Positions 46,857 through 59,403 are shown, numbered from the stretch's first letter. The stretch: DNA of 64,000 nt from Deltaproteobacteria bacterium (GCA_018401435.1 JAGYJW010000006.1:168241-232240); one strand, 5' to 3'. A program made the numbers and translations. Notes: generated from the sequence alone by a model not told the origin.

Positions 46857-47458
46857 GGCTGCTCCTCCGCGGCATCTCCTGCTGGGGAGACGCTCCAGCA
46901 CCCTCCGTCAGGACCCGCCAGCACCGGGCGGGCTTCCAAGGGGAATAGAGGGGCCGGCAGCTCCGGCCCCGTCCACCCCTTGGCCGAGATCGCGATCTCG
47001 ATCCGGTCCCCCACCAGGCGGACCGAGGCCCGGACCGCAGGGGATGCCGCCACAGCATCGCTCAGCAGCGCCACCAGGGCGCGGGTCCAGTCGCCTTCGC
47101 GGCCCACGGCGCCCGGGGGCAGCGCGCCCACATCCAGGTGCACCGCCCGCTCGGGACCGGCCAGGCGCGCCACGAAATCGGCCGCCTCGCGCAGCAGCTG
47201 ATCGAGCTGCAGCGGCGCGGGCCGCTCGTCCCGTGGGCGATCCAGGCGCCGCAGGACCGCCGCCAGGGTCGCGACGCCGGCCAGGGCTTGGGTCGCCCGA
47301 TCGGCGGCACCGGCAAGCTCAGAGAGTGCCGGCGCCGCGCCGACCTGTGGAAGGAGCTCCGCGCAGAGTTCGCGGCAGAGGTCCAGCTCCGACAGCGCCA
47401 CCTGCAAGGGCCCGCCCAGCGCGTGGGCGAGGCCGGAGATCAACGCTTGCTCCTTCAA
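46853..47458 (-). CDS. Degenerate histidine-kinase-like protein
   Basis: A 201-residue protein. ISGLAHALGGPLQVALSELD resembles the H box of kinases such as the AtoS/NtrB type (GLAHEINNPL...), and the histidine is kept. The C-terminal half has a weak N-box-like EGDWTRALVALLSDAVAASP but lacks the DxGxG and GxGxG ATP-lid motifs. It may be a phosphotransfer or dimerising partner, not an active kinase. It is directly coupled to the HDOD response regulator through a 4-bp overlap, so the two almost certainly work together. The start is the ATG at 47458; no sensor or membrane segment is present. Confidence 0.6.
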   Translation of the reverse strand: MKEQALISGLAHALGGPLQVALSELDLCRELCAELLPQVGAAPALSELAGAADRATQALAGVATLAAVLRRLDRPRDERPAPLQLDQLLREAADFVARLAGPERAVHLDVGALPPGAVGREGDWTRALVALLSDAVAASPAVRASVRLVGDRIEIAISAKGWTGPELPAPLFPLEARPVLAGPDGGCWSVSPAGDAAEEQP

Positions 47459-47647
47459 GGCGGGGCTCCAGGCCAGGGGGCGAGGGATCTGGATCGCAGC
47501 CGAGGCCTCCTCTACGGCTGATCCGATCGGCGCTTGAGCCGATCTTGTCCCCCACCCGCAGGATTCGGCCGGCCCGCTGGCGGCAGAGGCGACCGGGGCG
47601 GGCCCATGTGCTATTCCCTGTCGGAGTGTGCGGAATCCGGAGGAATG

Positions 47648-48570
47648 ATGCGACGAGCCGCGGACCTCAACCCCCGCTGCGGCGGGCGCCTGCTGCCCGC
47701 GGTGGTGGCGGCCGTGCTCTTCGGGACTGGCTGCGCCCGGCGCGACGCCGGCGAACCCGAAGCCGACAGCGCGCCCACCACCCCCGCATCAAGCGTCTGG
47801 GCGTGGACCGGCCGCTGGTGGCGGCGCCGGGCGGCGGCGAGCTGGCCTACGAGGTGGACGCCCCCGCAGCCGGCGACGACGAAGAGACCATCGACTCTTC
47901 CACCGTGGGTCCCGGCGGCGCCGCCACCGCCGACCACCGGGTCCTATACTGCCCCCAGGGCAGCAGCGCGCCCCTCCGCGACCTCTGGTATGTCTTCTCG
48001 GATCGCGACGTGGTGGGTGGCGGCGCGGCCTGTTGGCCCGGCAGCTCCGACAGCTGGACCTGGACGGTCGAGGACCGCATGCCCGACGCCCGCTGCGTCG
48101 TGGGCTGGACGGGACAGACCACCTCCGACTTCAAGGCGCCCTTCGCCGGCATCGGCGCCGAGCTGGCCAATGGAGACTTGAGCGCCTACAGCGGTGTGGC
48201 CTTGCGGGTGCGGGGGGACGGCACCCGGATGCGCTTCGAGCTGTCCTTCAAGGACCAGCTGGGCAGCGAGCTTCGCAGCGACTGCGAGGACGACGACCTC
48301 GATCTCTACGGCAGCGCCCTGCGTTGCGGCGATGGCAGCGATCAATGGCAGGCGTTGACCCTGCCCTTCTCGAAGATGCAGCAGCAGGGTTGGGGCACGA
48401 AGACCAGCCCGGACTGGACCCGTGTGGACAAGGTGCAGCTGCGGGTGCTGGACAGCCCGCTGAAGGTGGACCCCAGCCGGCCGGCCCGTCACCCCGATCG
48501 CACCATCGGCGGGGTGCGCACCGATGGTTTTGATTGCGACTTCGAGGTTGTGGGCTTTATTCCTCGATGA
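47648..48570 (+). CDS. Lipoprotein with beta-sandwich domain (frameshifted)
   Basis: From the ATG at 47648, with GGAGG upstream, the first frame gives a lipoprotein signal (LPAVVAAVLFGTGC). The frame changes near 47785, and the second frame runs from RIKRLGVDRPLVAAP to the end. The domain contains FSDRDVVGGG, FAGIGAELANGDLSAYSGVA, LRVRGDGTRMRFELSFKD and WQALTLPFSKMQ. This series resembles the CIA30/CBM11-type galactose-binding fold. Function is unknown; carbohydrate or protein binding at the surface is plausible. One base is probably missing or added near 47785. About 310 residues in total. Confidence 0.65.
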
Positions 48571-48627
48571 TGAAGACAGCTGTCGCCTTGTTGGGATCCC
48601 CCGGCGAGCGGGGCTAAGGGAGGGGTC

Positions 48628-49560
48628 ATGGGACTTGCACTGTTGACGCTGCTCTGTGGCCCGGCCCTCGCCGGCTCTGGCCCTTGGGTTGTCTCCGAAG
48701 GCGACCTCTCCTTCTATGGCGGCGCCGAATACCAGCGCTTCACCCAGCTGGCCCTGTCCACCGGCAGCGGCTCCCCCGACGTGGTGGACGTGGACAACGG
48801 CCTCGAAACCGTGGGCGCCAAGCTGGTGGGCTCCTATGGCCTGCGCGACCGGGTCGAGCTGGAGCTTCAGCTGCCCTGGTACCGGGTGGACGCCAATACC
48901 ACCGACGGCGCCGTCTGCGCGGCGCTCGGCCTGGGCGCCTGCGAGACCACCAGCGGCCTGGGCATCGTCACCGCGCGGGTCAAGGGCCTCCTGCTGGATG
49001 AGCTGGTTGGAAGCCCCCTCAGCCTCGCCCTGGGCGGCGAGATGCGCTTTGGCCAGTCCACCGCAGACACCCGCGAGCGCATCACCAACCTGGGCGAAGG
49101 CACCACCGATCTTGGCGCCTTCGCCTCGGTCGGTCGCAGCGGCGGCCTGGCGGACGGCTTCTGGAGCGCCTGGCTCGAAGGCGGCTACCGCTACCGCTTC
49201 CCCAATACCGACTTTCCCCGGGGCAGCGCGCCGGGCAGCGAGATCACCGGTGACTTCGAGTTTCTCGCCGGAGCGCGTCGCTGGTGGAGCATCGGGCCCA
49301 GCGCCTCGCTGCTCTGGCGCCCCAGCGGCTATGACGTCGAAGACATCCTGGGCAGCGCCGCGCTGGCCACGGATGTGGACCGCTGGGCGGCCCTGTCGGT
49401 CACCAACCTGCGGGTGGGCGCCAAGGCCATCGTGCGCTCGTCTGAGCGCGTAGACCTCGTCGCGGGTGTGCTGGCCACCGCCTATGCTGTCAACAACCCC
49501 TCCGACGTGCTCTCGGTGTCGTTGGGTTTGTCGGTCCACCCTGGCCCCGAGGCCCGGTGA
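48628..49560 (+). CDS. Outer-membrane beta-barrel protein, unknown
   Basis: A 310-residue protein with a short signal peptide (LALLTLLCGPALA). The mature part is built of alternating strands (GDLSFYGGAEYQRFTQLALS, RVELELQLPWYRVD, AWLEGGYRYRFPNT, WWSIGPSASLLWRP). That is the pattern of an outer-membrane barrel, perhaps 10-12 strands. One Cys pair lies in a loop (AVCAALGLGACET). No close family was recognised; it could be a transporter-like outer-membrane protein. Its stop overlaps the GTG of the kinase gene (GTGA), so the barrel and the kinase are translated together. Confidence 0.75.
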   Translation: MGLALLTLLCGPALAGSGPWVVSEGDLSFYGGAEYQRFTQLALSTGSGSPDVVDVDNGLETVGAKLVGSYGLRDRVELELQLPWYRVDANTTDGAVCAALGLGACETTSGLGIVTARVKGLLLDELVGSPLSLALGGEMRFGQSTADTRERITNLGEGTTDLGAFASVGRSGGLADGFWSAWLEGGYRYRFPNTDFPRGSAPGSEITGDFEFLAGARRWWSIGPSASLLWRPSGYDVEDILGSAALATDVDRWAALSVTNLRVGAKAIVRSSERVDLVAGVLATAYAVNNPSDVLSVSLGLSVHPGPEAR

Positions 49561-51365
49561 GCACACTCAAGGTCGGCGATCGGGTTGAGAAGTACGAGGT
49601 GGAGGCCTTCCTCGGAGAGGGGGGGCTCGCCCGGGTCTACCGCGTGCGCCACGAACAGCTGGGCACCAGCTACGCCCTGAAGCTCCTGGCCTTTCGGGGG
49701 GAGCGGCTCAGCAACCGCCTGCTGCGCGAAGGGCGCATTCAAGCCGGACTGCGCCATCCCAATGTGGTCACCGTCATCGACGTGATGATGCACGATGGCC
49801 GGGCCGCCTTGCTGATGGAATTTGTCGAGGGCGAGAGCCTCGAACAGGCCCTCAACAAGCGCGGGGCCATGGCCCTGGACGACGCCCTCGCCCTCTTTTC
49901 GCAGATCCTCGCCGGTGTGAGCGCCGCCCATGGCGCCGGGGTGCTGCACCGCGACCTCAAGCCCGGCAACATCCTGCTGCAGCCCGGACCGGAAGGCATG
50001 GTGGCCAAGGTCACCGACTTCGGCATCGCCCGCCTGTTGTCCACCGAGGCCTCGGAGGGCGACACGCTGCAGACCGATGTGATCGGCACCCCCGGCTATA
50101 TGGCCCCCGAACAGGCCAGCGATCCCACCTCGGTGGATGTGCGCGCCGACATCTTCTCTTTGGGCGCCCTGCTCTATGGCATGGTCACGGGCTACCCCCC
50201 CTTCCGGCCCGGAAAGCTGGCCCAGGTGCTGGTAGACGTCGAACAGGGGCGCTTCACCCCCGTTCAGCAGCGGGCCCCGGCCTGCCCAGACGCCGTGGCG
50301 GTGGCCATCGAGCGCTGCCTGGCGCCGGATCCCGACGCCCGCTTCGTGACCTGTACTGCGCTGGCCGCCGCCCTCTATGGCGCCGACAGCGGCGAGGTCG
50401 CGACGCTGAACCGCGGCATTCGTTCGCCCATCTTGCCGCCTGTGTCCACGCCTCGCCTGCCCACTGCGGAGTCCCTGGCAGCAGGGTCGATGCCGGCGGT
50501 GGCCAAGACGGCGGTGCCCACCGACACCGCTTCGGGGGCGCCCGTGGCTCCCACCCTGGCCCCCACCCTGGACCAGCGCCCGCCCCGCAGCAAGCTGCCG
50601 GTGGCGCTGGGTGTGGCCCTGCTGGTGCTGCTGGGTGCGGGGGCGGGAATGCTGGCCACCCGTCCTGCCCAGGATGAGCTGCCAGGGCCCGTTCTGGTTG
50701 AATCTGCGGAGAGCGGATCGGTCGCTGCCGTGCCCCTGGCGCCTGCCCTCCCGCCGGCCGAGGCCCTGCCAGCGGAGGTGCCCGATCCGGCGCCGGATGC
50801 CGCTGCCGCTCCGGCGCCCGCGCCCGCGGCACAGGGGGTCGCCGCGGTCGGTGAGCCCGATCAGCAGGCGCCCGCCCGGACCGTCATCGACGCCCCTCAG
50901 CCGGATCCGATCCCCCTGCTGCCCGGGGACGACCCGGCAGAGCCGAGCGAGGCGCTGCCGGGCGATCCGCCCCCCGAGCCCGACGATGGCGTCGCGATGG
51001 CGGAGCTGACCGAGCAGCCGGCGCCAGAGCCGATTCAAGCCGCGCCGCCGCCACCCGAAGCCCCTGCTGCCGCCCCTCCCGACCTGCGGGGCACCTGGCA
51101 AGGGCGCCTGGGCGGACGTCCCAGCACCTTGCGCCTGCTCGTCCAGCGCGGCGCCCAGGTCGAAGGCGAGCTGGAGGTGTTGATGGGCACCGCCTACCGC
51201 ACCTTCGCCATGTCCGGGCGGCTCGAAGGCGACCGTCTGCAGCTGCAAGGCGACGATCCCGAGGGCTGGCGCCTGGACGCCCGGCTCAGCGGCGACAGCC
51301 TCGATGGCAGCCTGTCCTCTGCCGGACGCGGAAAGGGCACCGCCTGGAAGGGCACCCGCCAATAG
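49557..51365 (+). CDS. Ser/Thr protein kinase with TM helix and secreted-side domain
   Basis: A 602-residue Hanks-type kinase. The catalytic domain (13-285) has the glycine loop LGEGGLARV, Lys42 in YALKLL, Glu58, HRDLKPGN (131-138), DFG (154-156) and APE (183-185). A membrane helix (residues about 345-365) is followed by a Pro/Ala-rich linker and a C-terminal domain starting DLRGTWQGRLGG, with strands LRLLVQRGAQVEGELEVL. All key residues are present, so it should be active, with the C-terminal domain outside the cytoplasm as a sensor. It is coupled to the upstream barrel gene and followed after 57 bp by a MopE/FG-GAP lipoprotein. Confidence 0.92.
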   Translation: MSTLKVGDRVEKYEVEAFLGEGGLARVYRVRHEQLGTSYALKLLAFRGERLSNRLLREGRIQAGLRHPNVVTVIDVMMHDGRAALLMEFVEGESLEQALNKRGAMALDDALALFSQILAGVSAAHGAGVLHRDLKPGNILLQPGPEGMVAKVTDFGIARLLSTEASEGDTLQTDVIGTPGYMAPEQASDPTSVDVRADIFSLGALLYGMVTGYPPFRPGKLAQVLVDVEQGRFTPVQQRAPACPDAVAVAIERCLAPDPDARFVTCTALAAALYGADSGEVATLNRGIRSPILPPVSTPRLPTAESLAAGSMPAVAKTAVPTDTASGAPVAPTLAPTLDQRPPRSKLPVALGVALLVLLGAGAGMLATRPAQDELPGPVLVESAESGSVAAVPLAPALPPAEALPAEVPDPAPDAAAAPAPAPAAQGVAAVGEPDQQAPARTVIDAPQPDPIPLLPGDDPAEPSEALPGDPPPEPDDGVAMAELTEQPAPEPIQAAPPPPEAPAAAPPDLRGTWQGRLGGRPSTLRLLVQRGAQVEGELEVLMGTAYRTFAMSGRLEGDRLQLQGDDPEGWRLDARLSGDSLDGSLSSAGRGKGTAWKGTRQ

Positions 51366-51422
51366 GAAGGGTCGTCGGATCCCAGGACGACGCGCTACGA
51401 TAGGGGCCTTGCTGGAGTCCCC

Positions 51423-53930
<2,508 letters not shown>

Positions 53931-53959
53931 CCCTCTGCGCCTTGGGGTAGGCTGCTTCG

Positions 53960-56247
53960 ATGCAGACCGAGACCGACCGCATCCTCGGCCTGCTCGCCCA
54001 GATGGACGAGCGGGCTGCATCGGACCTCTTCCTGACCGAGGGCAAGCGCCCCGCATTCCGGGTGCATGGGCAGGTCCTCAACGAGGCGGGGCCGCCCACG
54101 GCCCGGGCCGCCATCGAGGCCTTGCAGCGCAGCTGCCGCCCCGCCTGCAGGACCGCTTCGATGGCAGCGGCGACCTGGACGCGGGGCTCACCCTGGCCGA
54201 TGGTCGGCGTTTTCGGCTGAATTTCTCCCGCCAGCAAGGTCTGCTGTCGGTGGTGGCCCGGGCGGTGCCCAGCGGCGCCTTGACCCGGCGGCGCTGGGGT
54301 GCCGCCGCGGCGGCGGCCTTGGCCGACTGCGCCCGCGGGCTGGTGCTGGTGACGGGCGCGACCGGTGCGGGCAAGAGCACCACGCTGGCGGCCCTGGTGC
54401 ACCGGATCAACCTGCGCCGTCGGGTGCACATCGTCACCATCGAAGATCCCATCGAGTTCGTGCATGGCGAGGTGCTGGCCCGCATCAGCCAGCGCGAGGT
54501 GGGCTTCGACACCGAGAGCTTCTCGGCGGGCTTGCGCCATGTGGTGCGCCAGAGCCCCGATGTCATCGTGGTGGGCGAGCTGCGCGACCCCGAGACCGTG
54601 CAGGTGGCCCTGTCGGCGGCCTTGACCGGCCACCTGGTGCTGGCCTCGCTGCACACCATCGACGCCGTTCAGACCCTGCAGCGCCTGCTGTCCTTCTTTC
54701 CCGATCACCAGCGGGAGCAGGCCGCCCTCGACCTCTCCTTGTGCCTGCAAGGGGTGGTCAGCCAGCGGCTGCTGCCCACGGCCGATGGGTCCGGGCGGGT
54801 GCTCGCGGTGGAGCTGCTCACCATCGGGCCGGCCACGGCCCGCCTGGTGCGCGAGCGCCGGCTGGAGGAGCTGGTGGACCTCATGCGCAGCGACAGCTCG
54901 CCCAGCATGCGCACCTTCAACCAGTCGCTGGTGACGCTGCACAAAGACGGGCAGATCGCCTTCGAGGTGGGCCTGGCCCACGCCAGCAACCCCGACGAGT
55001 TCTCGCTGGCGGTGCGGGGAATGGCCACGGGGACGGAGGGCTTTCGGGCGAGCGCGGCCGACGCCGACAGCGTGCCCACCACCCTCGACATGAACCTGCT
55101 GTTGGACCTCGCCTTGCGGCGGGGCGCCAGCGATCTGCACCTGACCGAGGGCCGCCCGCCCATCCTGCGGGTGAGCGGCGCGCTCAAGCCGCTGGGGGAC
55201 CGCAAGCTGACCGCGGCCGACCTGCGCATGCTGCTCTTCAGCATCATGACCGCCCGGCAGCGCAGCCAATACGAGCTCAACCGCGAGCTGGACTTTGCCC
55301 TCTCGGTGTCGAAAGGCAGAAGATTTCGGGTGAATGCCTATTTTCAGAAGGGACGCATGGCCGCCGCCCTGCGGGCCATCCCCTCGGACATCCCCGATGC
55401 CGACAGCTTGCGGCTGCCGCCGGCCTTGCTCGACCTGGGCGGACGCTCCCAGGGCCTGCTGCTGGTGGTGGGTCCGACCGGGGCGGGCAAGAGCACCACC
55501 CTGGCCTGCCTGGTGGACCGCATCAACCACAGCCGGGCCTGCCGCATCCTCACCATCGAAGACCCCATCGAATACGCCCACGACAGCGCGACGGCCACGG
55601 TGGATCAACGCGAGGTGCACGCCGACACTGCCAGCTTCGCCGCCGCCCTCAAATTCGTGTTGCGCCAGGATCCCGACGTCATCCTGGTGGGAGAGATGCG
55701 CGACATGGAGACCATCGGCGCCGCGATCACCGCCGCCGAGACCGGTCACCTCGTGCTGGCCACCCTGCACGCCAACGACGCCATGCAGGCCATCGATCGG
55801 ATCATCGACGTCTTTCCGGCCCACCAGCAGGGTCAGACCCGCACGCAGCTGGCGGCGGGCCTGCTTGGGGTGGTCAGCCAGCGCCTGCTCCCGCGGCGGG
55901 ATGGCGCCGGTCGGGTGCCCGCCTTCGAGGTCATGGTGGGCACCCCCGCCATTCGCAACCTGATTCGCGAAAACAAGCTGCACCAGGGCCGGTCCATCAT
56001 GGAGAGCGCCCGGCGGGACGGCATGGTCACGATGGACCAGGCCCTGCGGGTGCTCTACGAGGCGGGAGAGGTCAGCTTTGAAGAGATCGCCCAGCACATG
56101 ACCAGCCCCCGCGCCATCCAGGGCCCGGCTGCGCCCGTGGCCCCGCAGGCAGCCCCCGCGGCAGCCGGCCTGCGCAGCCCTGCGCCCGCTGCGGACTCCG
56201 AGGCCCCGACCGCCCCGGTCAAGAGCCGCTTTCCCTGGTCCCGCTGA
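53960..56247 (+). CDS. Tandem PilT-PilT fusion: type IV pilus retraction-type ATPase (frameshifted once)
   Basis: About 762 residues with two complete PilT-like modules. Module 1 starts ASDLFLTEGKRPAFRVHG, with Walker A GATGAGKSTT (54358-54387), DPIEFVHG, Walker B-like VVGELRDPETV and the histidine box in HLVLASLHT. Module 2 starts GASDLHLTEGRPPILRVSGA, with Walker A GPTGAGKSTT, DPIEYAHD, ILVGEMRDMETI and HLVLATLHANDA. PilT normally has one module of about 350 residues and works as a hexamer. The only frame change is near 54130 inside the first N-terminal domain, where both sides are conserved. A Pro/Ala-rich tail ends the protein. No pilin or pilus assembly genes adjoin it. Confidence 0.88.
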
Positions 56248-56279
56248 CAGGACGGCGCCTGCGGCGCTAGACTCCCCGC

Positions 56280-57266
56280 ATGTTCCGCCCGACCCAGGAA
56301 CCATGGACCGAAGCCCGGCTGGCGGAGCTGGGCCCCTACGAGCACGACTTCCAGGAGTACAAGGGCAGCGGCTGGGTGTGGACCGGCAAAGAGGTCGCGC
56401 CCTGGCTTCAGGGCGCCATCTCCAAGCAGGTCTCCGCCTTCTCCAACGGGGCCGGCGGTCGGATCATCATCGGCGTGGACGACGCGGGCCAGGTGGATGG
56501 TGGCGTTCCCACCGACCTCAAGCCCAGCGGCACCCGCGAGTGGCTCGAAGACATCATCACCGACGCCGTGGCCCCCCGGCTCGCCCGCTTCAATGTCTTT
56601 GAGATCCCTCACCCAGGCGGGCTCTTTCGGTCGGCCATCCTGCCCGGCCACGCGGTCTATGTCGTCGAGATCCCGCCCAGCGACGACGCCCCGCACCAGG
56701 CCCTGGACCACCGCTACTACCTGCGCATCGCCGGCAAGAGCCGACCGATGAACCACATTCATGTGCAGGACATCCTGCGCCGCAGCCGGCACCCCGAGGT
56801 CACCATGGCCCGGGTCGGCCCCTATGGAGAGCCCGAGACCGATAGCACCGACCCCCGAGGCCCCAGGGTCTTCGTCAGCTTTCGAGCATTTATCGGCAAC
56901 CGCGGTCGCAGCCTCGCCCGGCATGTGGGGGGGGAGATCCTGCTGCCGCGGGCCCTGGTGGGTCGGGAGGTGCGCCGCCGCAACATGCAGCTGGACGGCG
57001 TTCACGCCACCCAGCGCCCCGGCGACATCACCTTCTTTCGCTACCACCCCACGCCCCTCTTCCCCAGCCAGGAGATCTTCTTCTTGCAGGTGTGGATCGG
57101 CCTGCACCGGGCCAATGTGGACCTGGTGCGCAGCGGCGCCGCCCGGCTGCGCTGGCGGGTCTATGCAGACGACGCCGTGCCCCGAACGGGAGAGGTCCAG
57201 CTCGCGGAATTCGGCCTGGTGCAGCGGGCGGTGAGCTGGGTGTCCCGGTCCGGCCGCGCGTCCTAA
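56280..57266 (+). CDS. AlbA_2/Schlafen-type ATP-binding domain protein
   Basis: A 328-residue protein. Residues about 20-175 match the AlbA_2 domain: EHDFQEYKGSG, VSAFSNGAGGRIIIGVDDAG, VYVVEIPPSDDAPHQ and YYLRIAGKSRPMN. The C-terminal half holds RVFVSFRAFIGNRGRSLARH and is unrecognised. AlbA_2 proteins occur as transcriptional regulators, helicase partners or nuclease-like defence proteins; none of these can be chosen here. It starts 33 bp after the PilT fusion. The C-terminal 4 bp overlap the convergent acyltransferase gene. Confidence 0.8.
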   Translation: MFRPTQEPWTEARLAELGPYEHDFQEYKGSGWVWTGKEVAPWLQGAISKQVSAFSNGAGGRIIIGVDDAGQVDGGVPTDLKPSGTREWLEDIITDAVAPRLARFNVFEIPHPGGLFRSAILPGHAVYVVEIPPSDDAPHQALDHRYYLRIAGKSRPMNHIHVQDILRRSRHPEVTMARVGPYGEPETDSTDPRGPRVFVSFRAFIGNRGRSLARHVGGEILLPRALVGREVRRRNMQLDGVHATQRPGDITFFRYHPTPLFPSQEIFFLQVWIGLHRANVDLVRSGAARLRWRVYADDAVPRTGEVQLAEFGLVQRAVSWVSRSGRAS

Positions 57267-58459
57267 TCGCCGCTGGGGTCCTCCCCGCGCCGAAAGGGAC
57301 CGTGCTCCGCCAGCTTCTCCATCTCGACGGCGCTCTGGATGGCCTCTCGCCCCAGGGCCTCCGCCACCGCCGCGGACAGGCCCGGGTGCCGCAACCAGTG
57401 GGCCGAGTGGGTGGGCGAGGGCATCAGGCCCCGCCGCAGCTTGTGTCCCCCCTGCGCGCCGGCCTCGAAGCGGGACCAGCCCCGGTCGATGCACAGCTCG
57501 ATGGGGCGGTGGTAGCAGAGCTCGAAGTGCAGGCTCTCAAAAGCCGGCTCGCACCCCCAGTAGCGCCCATACAGGTGCTTTCCGCGGTGAAAGAGCAGGG
57601 TGGTAGCCACGATTCGCCCGTCGGCCTCCGCGATTCCCGCCAGGGCGAGGTGGGCGAGGCGATCCTTTGCGAGGCGGAAGAAGTCCGGGCTGAGGTAGGC
57701 GCTGCCCCACTTGCGTTCGCAGGTGGCGCGGTAGAAGCCTTCGATGGCCTGCCAGTGCCGGTCGGTGATCTCGGCCCCTTCGAGCACCCGGATGCTCGCC
57801 CCGAGGCGCGTGGCATGCCGGCGCTCCCGGCGGGTCTCCTTGCGCAGCTTGGCCCGAAAGGTGCCCAGCCAGGCCTCGAAGTCCGCATAGCCCTCGTTCG
57901 TCCAATGGAATTGGTGAGTCAAGCGGGGGATGGCTCCCCGGCTGGCCAGCTGCTCCCCCTCGGCCTGGGTGCAGAAGAGCACGTGCACCGAGCTGCAGCG
58001 CGCGGCATCCGCCAGGCCCCGGAGGCCCCGGTAGAGCGCGTCCTGAAGCACCGGGGTGGGCGGGATGCGGCCCTGCCCGGCGTCGGGGTGGGTGAGCAGG
58101 CGCCGCCCCTGCGCGGGCGTGAAAGGCACCGCGCAGACCACCTTCGGGTAGTAGGGAATGCCCGCCTGCTGCGCGGCCTGGGCCCAGCCCCAGTCAAAGA
58201 TATACTCGCCGTAGCTGTTGTCCTTGACATAGGCCGGCGCCGCCGCGATCAGCACCCCGTCCAGGGTCACCTGCACATGGGCGGGCTGCCAGCCGGCCGC
58301 AGCCCCCACGCTGCCGCTGTCTTCGAGCACCGACAAGAAGGCGTGGGTGGTGAAGGGGTCGTCGGGGGGCACCAGCGCATCCCAAGCCCGAGGATCGAAG
58401 CGATCCATGCCGGGCACCAGGGCGATCTCGAGTGCGGGTGGAGGAGCAGACGCGGCCAT
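57263..58459 (-). CDS. COG3146/DUF482 acyltransferase (FemAB/GNAT-like)
   Basis: A 398-residue protein. The signatures YVKDNSYGEYIFDWGWAQAA, IPYYPKVVCAVPFTPAQGRR and LTHQFHWTNEGYADFEAWLG are typical of COG3146, annotated as peptidoglycan biosynthesis or GNAT proteins. The C-terminal GNAT half has RKTRRERR-like segments and GRIVATTLLFHRGKHLYGRY. Substrate is unknown; members are thought to aminoacylate or acylate cell-wall or small-molecule substrates. The first ATG at 58459 is used. It is divergent from the thioesterase with 85 bp between starts. Confidence 0.88.
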   Translation of the reverse strand: MAASAPPPALEIALVPGMDRFDPRAWDALVPPDDPFTTHAFLSVLEDSGSVGAAAGWQPAHVQVTLDGVLIAAAPAYVKDNSYGEYIFDWGWAQAAQQAGIPYYPKVVCAVPFTPAQGRRLLTHPDAGQGRIPPTPVLQDALYRGLRGLADAARCSSVHVLFCTQAEGEQLASRGAIPRLTHQFHWTNEGYADFEAWLGTFRAKLRKETRRERRHATRLGASIRVLEGAEITDRHWQAIEGFYRATCERKWGSAYLSPDFFRLAKDRLAHLALAGIAEADGRIVATTLLFHRGKHLYGRYWGCEPAFESLHFELCYHRPIELCIDRGWSRFEAGAQGGHKLRRGLMPSPTHSAHWLRHPGLSAAVAEALGREAIQSAVEMEKLAEHGPFRRGEDPSGD

Positions 58460-58544
58460 GGGCCTCCCTGGCGAGAGGCTTCACCCTAGCCCGGCTCGGA
58501 CATCGGACCAGCCCGCGGGATAGCGGGCCTGCCTTGGAGGTCCC

Positions 58545-59375
58545 GTGTCCGCCCCCTACCGCGTCTTCCTGCAGCTGCCCCGATCGGGCGTATCGCCGCG
58601 CCAGGTGGCCCGTGCCGGCGACGTCTGGCGGCTGATGCAGGAGCTGGCGGTGGGGGCATCGACCGCCGTGGGCTACCCGGCCGAACGCTTCGTGAATGAA
58701 GGCGTGGCCTTCATTGTCACGGGGATGACCCTGCGCCATCTCCGCGAGCTGCCTTATGGTGCGCCGCTGGTGGGCGAGACCTGGCTGAGCCGGGTGCGCC
58801 GGGGCACCCTCTGCGAGCGAGAGCTGCGCCTGTCGGCCTCCGGCCTGCCCGTGGCCGAGGCCACCCAGAGCTGGGTGCATGTGCGCATGGACGCCGAAGG
58901 CCCACGGCCGGCGCGGGCCAGCCCGGCGGTGCAGGCGGCCTTTGCCGCGCAGCCCGAGCTGGGCGAGACGCCGGTCCAGCTCCCCCAGCTCGACGTGGCC
59001 CTCGACGGCCCCGTCTTTGCCTTCGACTTCGAGGTCTGGCATGGCTGGATGGACGCCCTGGGCCATGTCAACCACCCCGTCTATGTGGACTGGTGCGACG
59101 AAGGCACCCGCCGCGTATTGGCCGCCGCGGGCCACGATCCCCAGGCCCTGGTGCCCGTCGCAGAACAGCTCCGCTTCCGCAACGCCGCCCTCGCCACCGA
59201 CGCCCTGGTCGTGCGCAGCCGCTGCGTGGGCCGCTGCGGCGGCGCGGTGTCCATCGCCCACACGATCCAGCGGCGCAGCGACGGCCTCGTCATGGCCGAG
59301 GCCACCACGGTGCGCACCCTGCCCGACGGACCCGATGCGCTGCTTGCGGCTTTGGAAGGAGGCCAGAAGCGATAA
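58545..59375 (+). CDS. Acyl-CoA/acyl-ACP thioesterase, double hotdog
   Basis: A 276-residue protein with two hotdog domains. The second contains WHGWMDALGHVNHPVYVDWC, the D-x-x-G-H-V-N core of 4-hydroxybenzoyl-CoA thioesterase-type enzymes. The first has a weaker copy (GVAFIVTGMTLRHLRELPYG) and lacks the catalytic Asp, as in acyl-ACP thioesterases related to plant FatA. It should release free fatty acids or aryl acids from CoA or ACP. The start is a GTG at 58545 with GGAGG upstream. Confidence 0.85.
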   Translation: MSAPYRVFLQLPRSGVSPRQVARAGDVWRLMQELAVGASTAVGYPAERFVNEGVAFIVTGMTLRHLRELPYGAPLVGETWLSRVRRGTLCERELRLSASGLPVAEATQSWVHVRMDAEGPRPARASPAVQAAFAAQPELGETPVQLPQLDVALDGPVFAFDFEVWHGWMDALGHVNHPVYVDWCDEGTRRVLAAAGHDPQALVPVAEQLRFRNAALATDALVVRSRCVGRCGGAVSIAHTIQRRSDGLVMAEATTVRTLPDGPDALLAALEGGQKR

Positions 59376-59403
59376 GGGGTGTTGAGACTACACGGAGGTC
59401 CCG

